NCBI RefSeq assembly: GCF_036634175.1
Contig: NZ_JAZIFX010000001.1
Coordinates: forward strand, 3,720,001 to 3,784,000
DNA length: 64,000 nucleotides
Direction: 5' to 3'
Source: Streptomyces sp. P9-A2
Lineage (GTDB): Bacteria > Actinomycetota > Actinomycetes > Streptomycetales > Streptomycetaceae
This document shows, piece by piece, positions 59,714-64,000 of this stretch; positions within the stretch are counted from its first letter, which is position 1, and the number at the start of each line of letters is the position of its first letter. The notes under the pieces were generated by a model. It saw nothing but the letters and a program-made list of their open reading frames with translations, searched no databases and was not told the origin of the DNA. The position numbers and the translations under genes were made by a program.

Positions 59714-60370
59714 TCAGTCGGCCGTCTGCTGCGGATCGCTGTCGGTGCCGTCGGCCGCACGGGGGCGGCGCCTGGCGGACGTACCACTCTTGCCGAGGGA
59801 GGGCGCCCGGCGCTTGGCCGGCGCACCGCCACCGCCCTGACGTCCCCTCCGTTTCCCGGCACCGTCCCCGGAGCCGTCCGTGGCGTCCGAAACCTCCGCG
59901 ACGTCCGCAACCTCGTCTCCCTGAGCGGCACCGGCACCGCCGACGACACCCACGACATCGACAGCACCGACGGCGTCCACACCCCCGGCGCTCCCCGTCG
60001 TCTCACCGTCCTCGGGACCCACAAACCCGTTTTCCTTGCGGAAGGACTCGTAGATCTGGAGCAGTACCTGCTTCTGACGCTCGGTCAGGGTGAGATCGGC
60101 GAGGATGACCGCCCGTGTCTCGATGTCGTCGCGGTCCCGCTCGGCGTCGAGGATGCCAGCACGCACGTACAGCGTCTCGGCGGAGATCCGCAGCGCCTTG
60201 GCGACCTGCTGCAACACCTCCGCGCTCGGCTTGCGCAGCCCGCGCTCGATCTGGCTCAGGTACGGATTGGACACCCCGGCGGCATCGGCGAGCTGCCGCA
60301 GCGACAACTGCGCGTTGCGCCGCTGTTCCCGCAGATAGTCACCGAGATTGCCGACGTTGAGTGATGCCAT
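59714..60370 (-). CDS. XRE-family regulator (autoregulated via palindrome)
   Basis: A 218-aa regulator. HTH at about 8-62 (LGDYLREQRRNAQLSLRQLADAAGVSNPYLSQIERGLRKPSAEVLQQVAKAL); residues 65-115 form a helical extension (SAETLYVRAGILDAERDRDDIETRAVILADLTLTERQKQVLLQIYESFRKEN); the rest is disordered with a basic Arg/Gly tail. Start ATG 60370, because a 28-bp palindrome lies 25 bp upstream (60396-60423) and the longer frame to 60430 would cover it. Close homologues are widespread in Streptomyces directly upstream of the HBHA-like gene. Confidence 0.88.
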   Translation of the reverse strand: MASLNVGNLGDYLREQRRNAQLSLRQLADAAGVSNPYLSQIERGLRKPSAEVLQQVAKALRISAETLYVRAGILDAERDRDDIETRAVILADLTLTERQKQVLLQIYESFRKENGFVGPEDGETTGSAGGVDAVGAVDVVGVVGGAGAAQGDEVADVAEVSDATDGSGDGAGKRRGRQGGGGAPAKRRAPSLGKSGTSARRRPRAADGTDSDPQQTAD

Positions 60371-60395
60371 GCCTCCACCCTGCCGCACACCGCTA

Positions 60396-60423
60396 ACTAT
60401 TGCAAGCACCTGCTTGCAATAGT
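60396..60423. promoter_or_regulatory. 28-bp perfect palindrome, operator of XRE gene
   Basis: ACTATTGCAAGCA-CC-TGCTTGCAATAGT: 13-bp arms, 2-bp centre. AT-richer than surroundings and overlapping the likely promoter, so strongly suggestive of autoregulation by the HTH protein. Confidence 0.8.
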
Positions 60424-60472
60424 GCGCCACGCCATGCGGGGCCGGAGCGTGACCGAGTACGGCAGGTGTCCC

Positions 60473-60574
60473 GTCTCCGTGCAGTTGAGGCAGTCCCGGT
60501 CTTTGTGAGGCATCCGGTCACACGTCTCGCTCAATCTCGGGCATTCGGTGCGGTGTCTCGGTCAACCTGAGGCA
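60473..60574 (+). repeat. Tn7-like transposon end with TnsB-type repeats
   Basis: Four related ~20-bp units ending in (T)GAGGCA or CGGGCA: 60473-60492, about 60493-60512, 60524-60543 (GTCTCGCTCAATCTCGGGCA) and 60555-60574 (GTCTCGGTCAACCTGAGGCA). Ends are spaced 20, 31 and 31 bp. TGTC at 60467 may be the terminal trinucleotide TGT. The unit array just upstream of tnsA is what a left transposon end looks like. Confidence 0.65.
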
Positions 60575-60635
60575 GCGGTTCGCTCTGCCTTCTACGGTCG
60601 TTACGGCTGGTCAGCACGCCGAGTGGGGGTGGCTG

Positions 60636-61402
60636 GTGGAGGCAGGGGACTTCTGGCTGGAGTACGTCGACAGCCGGGGCGAGTCACATGGTGGGCCGCT
60701 GGAGGTGGTGTGGCCTGTGTGCTTCGAGGCGGTCGGGCAGGTTCGGGGGTTTCCGTCGTACCGGGGGCAGCGCAATTTCCCCGGCTGGTACTGGGCTGCG
60801 ACCAGCGCCGAATTGGTGGGTTACGAGTCGTGGGTGGAGCTCAGCCATCTGCTGCGGCTGGATGCCGACCCGGAGGTGATCGGGGTGGCTTCCCAGCCGT
60901 TTCGGCTGTCGTGGCGGTACCCCGGCGTGCGTCGGCGGATCAGGCACACGCCGGACTATTTCGTACGTCGTCGGGACGGCAGGGCGATGGTGCTGGACGT
61001 GCGTCCGGACGAGTTGGTCGAGGCGGAGGACGCGGCGAAGTTCGCGGCCACGACCGTGGCCTGCGTCCGGGTCGGCTGCGGGTCGGGTTGATCGATCCGG
61101 TACTGGCGGCGAATCTGCGCTGGCTGTCGGGCTACCGGCATCCGAGGGTGCGGCGTGAGCCGGTCGCGGAGTGTCTGCGGGCGGTGTTCGCCCAGTCACA
61201 GGGCTTGCTTGCCGGGGTCCGGGCGGTCGGAGATCCGATCGCCGTGCTGCCGGTGCTCTTCCATCTGCTCTGGCGACGGGAGCTGGCCGTGGATCTGGTG
61301 GGCGAGCGGTTGTCTGCGGCGACGCTGGTGCATCCGGCACCCGTCGCGGTGAGGGAGGTGGAGAGCGGTGCCGGCGCGTCCGCGGCTTCTGTCGCTGGGT
61401 GA
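60636..61402 (+). pseudogene. tnsA: TnsA-like transposase endonuclease subunit, frameshifted
   Basis: From ATG 60636: DFWLEYVDSRGESHGGPLEVVWPVCFEAVGQVRGFPSYRGQRNFPGWYWAATSAELVGYESWVELSHLLRLD, then HTPDYFVRRRDGRAMVLDVRPDE (nuclease core), up to VACVRVG, where the frame runs into TGA at 61089. The family continues in another frame: GLIDPVLAANLRWLSGYRHPRVRREPVAECLRAVFAQ to 61402. So one frameshift lies between about 61055 and 61085. TnsA cuts the 5' ends of Tn7-like elements. The downstream half overlaps tnsB by 35 bp. Programmed frameshifting is possible but no slippery site is evident. Confidence 0.78.
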
Positions 61403-62897
61403 CCGGGTCCGCTACGAGGGGCGCGAGCACAGCGTTGTGGCCTTGCATGGAACGGCGGTGAGGCTGGTCGACGATGCCCAGGCGGCGAGCGTGGTGCTGC
61501 TGGGTCATCTGCTGGCCTCCGAGGGGTTCGCCGTGCTCGGCACAGGTCCGTCCCGCCCGCCGTTGCCACAGGAGGGGGTGCTGGATGGCCTGCCTGCGGA
61601 GGAGGCCGAGCGGGTCCGGTGGTGGCATCGGCACCTGACCGAGCTGATGACGGGCCGTCCGGATGCCGATCACGGCACGCCGGTGAGGGCCGAGTACGAC
61701 CCGGACGTGCGCTCGGTGCGTCAGCGGGAGCTGGCCAAAGTCGCCGAACTCCGGGAGGCCGGCGAGGAGGTGGCCTTGAGCACGCTCCAGCGGCTGCGCG
61801 CCCGTTTCGAGCGCGAGGGGGTGGCGGGGCTGGTGGACCGGCGGCTGGTCAAGCCCTCCACGGGGACGGGCCGGGCCGATCCGCGGGTGGTGGCGGCGAT
61901 CGAGAAGGTCGTCAGCAGCCGGACCGATGAGGCGACCGTGTCCGCGCAGGTGCTGCGGCGCCAGGTCGAGCGCCTGCTGGCGGACGAGCACGGCGTCGGG
62001 ACGGTGGCGATGCCGTCGCGGGCCGCGTTCTACCGGCTGCTTCAGGCGGTCTCGACGGGACGGCATCTGCTGGGCTCGGCCCGCACCCGCCGCTCGCTGG
62101 GCAAGCAGCCGAAGCGGATGTTCGGGCAGCTGGCGGCAGTGCGGCCGGGCGAGGTGATGGAGATCGACTCCACGCCGCTGGACGTGCTGGTCGTCCACGA
62201 CGACGGGACGGTGGACCGCTGCGAACTGACCGGGCTGGTGGACCTGGCGACGAGAACCCTGGCGGCAGTGGTGCTGCGGCCGTCGACGAAGGCGGTCGAC
62301 GCCGCGCTGCTGCTGGCACGGGCGATGACACCGGAACCGGTCCGGCCCGGCTGGTCGGACGCGCTGCGCATGTCCCGGTCGGTGCTGCCCTACGCCTCGC
62401 TGCTGCCGCTGGACGAGCGGCTGGCCAAGGCTGCCGCGAAGCCGGTGATCGTCCCGGAGACGGTGGTGAGCGACCGGGGGAAGGCGTATATCTCGAACAA
62501 CTTCCGCAATGCCTGTCGTCACTTGGGGATCTCGTTCCAGCCCGCACATCCCGACACCCCGACCGACAAACCGCACATCGAGCGGATGCTGGGCTCGGTC
62601 GCGACGATGTTCGCCCAGTACGTGGCCGGCTACACCGGCCGCAGCGCCGAGATGCGCGGCAAGGACCCGGCCGCGCAGGCGGCCTGGTCCATCCACGAAC
62701 TCCAGGAACTCTTACAGGAGTGGGCCGTCGCCGTCTGGCAGACGAGACCGCACGACGGTCTGCGGGACCCGCTGATGCCGGACCGTCCGCTGAGCCCGAA
62801 CGAGAAGTACGCCGCGCTGGTGTCGGCGGCCGGATCCGATCGCAGCGCTTCCACCGAGCCGCCAACTTCCCCCAGACCGCCAGGTTCACGAAACTGA
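61368..62897 (+). CDS. tnsB: TnsB/TniA-type DDE transposase, probably C-terminally truncated
   Basis: A 509-aa reading with HTH-type DNA-binding N-terminal region (about 115-160, SVRQRELAKVAELREAGEEVALSTLQRLRARFEREG), and an intact rve catalytic core: D267 (EVMEIDSTPLDVLVV), D369 (VVSDRGKAYIS), E405 (KPHIERMLGSVATMF). The Mu-type beta-barrel that should follow is cut: from about residue 485 (62832) the sequence turns to Ser/Pro-rich codons unlike the family. TnsC and TniQ genes are absent downstream. GTG start 61368 inside the tnsA 3' end indicates coupling. Confidence 0.8.
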   Translation: MPARPRLLSLGDRVRYEGREHSVVALHGTAVRLVDDAQAASVVLLGHLLASEGFAVLGTGPSRPPLPQEGVLDGLPAEEAERVRWWHRHLTELMTGRPDADHGTPVRAEYDPDVRSVRQRELAKVAELREAGEEVALSTLQRLRARFEREGVAGLVDRRLVKPSTGTGRADPRVVAAIEKVVSSRTDEATVSAQVLRRQVERLLADEHGVGTVAMPSRAAFYRLLQAVSTGRHLLGSARTRRSLGKQPKRMFGQLAAVRPGEVMEIDSTPLDVLVVHDDGTVDRCELTGLVDLATRTLAAVVLRPSTKAVDAALLLARAMTPEPVRPGWSDALRMSRSVLPYASLLPLDERLAKAAAKPVIVPETVVSDRGKAYISNNFRNACRHLGISFQPAHPDTPTDKPHIERMLGSVATMFAQYVAGYTGRSAEMRGKDPAAQAAWSIHELQELLQEWAVAVWQTRPHDGLRDPLMPDRPLSPNEKYAALVSAAGSDRSASTEPPTSPRPPGSRN

Positions 62898-63103
62898 TCA
62901 TCTCCCTGGCGCAGCGGCCGGAGACCGAACGCAGAGTCGCGCACCTCACCGGCTTCACTCAGATCGAGTTCGAGCAAGCCTTCCGCCTGGACCACCGCCC
63001 CCGAGGCATCACGCTCCCCTGGCTCCGCAACGGCCTTGTCGGCTTGGTGGAAGCCGTCGCAGATCTGACTCACGACGGTGAACCCGAAGACGCCTCATCC
63101 TGA
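62832..63103 (+). other. 3' fragment of unidentified gene fused at tnsB breakpoint
   Basis: A second plus-strand frame takes over after the tnsB breakpoint: RSQRFHRAANFPQTARFTKLIISLAQRPETERRVAHLTGFTQIEFEQAFRLD..., ending DGEPEDASS and a stop at 63103. It reads like genuine protein with no start of its own. I do not recognise it. Probably the tail of the gene into which the element inserted or deleted. Confidence 0.4.
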
Positions 63104-63110
63104 CTGACCA

Positions 63111-63740
63111 TCACGAAGCATCCGCATCGTGATCGAGGAGAGACATCCCGGATGCCAGAGCGCGGGCAGTGTCGGCGAAGTACTGCTCGTCGGCACCAGA
63201 CGCAAGGCCGAGGGGAACGCCCTGGCTAAGGCCTACGAACAGTGCCCTGAGGGCGGTGGTCAGGCGTTGTGCCTGTTGTGACGTCACAACACTTCCGTTG
63301 TGCGACCTTCCGGTGAACAGCGCGATCAGATGGTCCTCCTGCGACCGGATGGACATGGCGAGCTGGGACCCCAGCTCTGGGTCATGCAGAGCCATGTCCA
63401 GCAAGGTGATCTGGAGCGAGAGGCGAGACAGCGCGTCCGGGGCGTCACAACTGCGCCGGTAGTACCGGGCAAAAGCGTCGACAGCTTCCAGCAGATCAAG
63501 CCCAGCGGGAGCCACCTGCTCGATCTCCTCGTAGTACGGCCGCAGGTAGTCGGCGACCAAAGCGACCACCAGGCCGTTCTTGCTCCCGAACAGTGAATAG
63601 ATGGCGCCGGTGGTCAGGTCGGCGCGTTCGGCGATCTCATCAAGCTTGGCCCGGTACCCGTCCCGGGAAACGACCTGGAACGCAGCGTCCAGCAAGGCTC
63701 GGCGGTTGCGTTCCTTGGCCTCCGCTCTCGTCATTCTCAT
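63111..63740 (-). CDS. TetR-family regulator
   Basis: A 209-aa TetR: HTH at about 10-55 (NRRALLDAAFQVVSRDGYRAKLDEIAERADLTTGAIYSLFGSKNGLVVALVADYL) and a helical ligand-binding domain. Start ATG 63740 (MRMTRAEAKERN). Its divergent neighbour at 63804 is a membrane protein, so the 63-bp intergenic region (AT-rich ATTATTGCCGTAAT) likely carries a shared operator. Confidence 0.88.
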   Translation of the reverse strand: MRMTRAEAKERNRRALLDAAFQVVSRDGYRAKLDEIAERADLTTGAIYSLFGSKNGLVVALVADYLRPYYEEIEQVAPAGLDLLEAVDAFARYYRRSCDAPDALSRLSLQITLLDMALHDPELGSQLAMSIRSQEDHLIALFTGRSHNGSVVTSQQAQRLTTALRALFVGLSQGVPLGLASGADEQYFADTARALASGMSLLDHDADAS

Positions 63741-63803
63741 AGTTTGATTATTGCCGTAATCTCGTTATGAAACCAATCGGGACAAGCTTCAAGGAGGACG
63801 CTC

Positions 63804-64000
63804 ATGACCCAGGTTGTGGCATCGCGGGTGACCCGCCAGACCGTGGGGGCCATCGCCGATGGCACCTTCAAGGTGTTGCTCGCCGCTGTCTACATCGCCG
63901 GCGCTGCCCCGCTCGGCCGGTTACTCGGCACGCCGGCCTGGCTGATGGTCGCCTCAGGCGTGGCCCTGCTGATCGGCGGCGGCATCGAGATCAGATACAC
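63804..64000 (+). CDS. membrane protein, N-terminal part only (cut by window edge)
   Basis: Sixty-five residues are visible: MTQVVASRVTRQTVGAIADG, then hydrophobic helices FKVLLAAVYIAGAAPLGRLLG and AWLMVASGVALLIGGGIEI. Ribosome site AAGGAGGACG before ATG 63804 is excellent. Divergent from the TetR gene and probably its target. The family cannot be decided from this part. Confidence 0.75.
   Translation, partial: MTQVVASRVTRQTVGAIADGTFKVLLAAVYIAGAAPLGRLLGTPAWLMVASGVALLIGGGIEIRY

Overview
The window looks like chromosomal Streptomyces DNA. GC is high with GC-rich third positions. Genes are tightly packed, often with 4-bp ATGA/GTGA overlaps, and GTG/TTG starts are common. The markers fit too: MsiK-type sugar ATPase, PhoRP/PhoU, mycothiol glycosyltransferase MshA, CarD, and the actinobacterial ispD-ispF-cysS-rlmB block. 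From memory, the order msiK to phoU to the nickel-binding protein and gpmA matches the S. coelicolor SCO4240-SCO4226 neighbourhood.

Layout. (1) 1-3.7 kb is the right end of an integrated element, probably an actinomycete integrative and conjugative element (AICE). It has a RepA-like ATPase, prim-pol, a small Cys-pair protein, excisionase, a divergent HTH regulator with two matching operators, and a tyrosine integrase facing tRNA-Thr(TGT). (2) 3.7-23.9 kb is mostly core: a repeat cluster, DUF3224/WYL pair with a 31-bp operator, msiK, nucleotidyltransferase, DoxX protein, rlmB, cysS, ispF, ispD, carD, a lipoprotein with a candidate PHO box upstream, phoP-phoR, phoU, a Cys-rich mini-protein, a nickel-binding-type protein, an MFS transporter and gpmA. 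(3) 23.8-32.05 kb is an 8.1-kb island bounded by two 117-bp direct repeats (about 86% identical) that contain the last codons and terminator of gpmA. It carries a four-gene unit (47-aa peptide, JmjC oxygenase, aldo/keto reductase, APH-fold kinase), an HATPase/XRE/cyclo-ligase set, and an AT-richer AlbA/Schlafen-like gene. (4) 32-39.5 kb is an accessory scrap-yard: a broken HigBA-type pair, a reverse-transcriptase relic, a 451-bp IS5-type deletion derivative with both terminal repeats, an FGE-like protein and an intact TnpB. (5) 39.5-46.8 kb holds a wHTH/membrane operon with its palindromic operator, and an overlapping EACC1-caspase operon with two unrecognised partners. (6) 46.8-60.4 kb is mixed core: YihY, PhnA, DUF2000/AraC, YbjN-mshA, methyltransferase, NlpC/P60, SpoIIE phosphatase, and an XRE regulator with a 28-bp palindrome. 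(7) 60.47-62.9 kb is a decayed Tn7-like end: spaced repeats, frameshifted tnsA, C-terminally truncated tnsB. A TetR/membrane pair closes the window.

The best candidates for undescribed biology are the peptide-JmjC-AKR-kinase operon (possible RiPP-type pathway) and the caspase-EACC1 operon with its two unknown partners. The core genes cover phosphate sensing (PhoR-PhoP-PhoU), isoprenoid synthesis (IspD, IspF), translation (CysS, RlmB), sugar-importer energisation (MsiK) and mycothiol synthesis (MshA).
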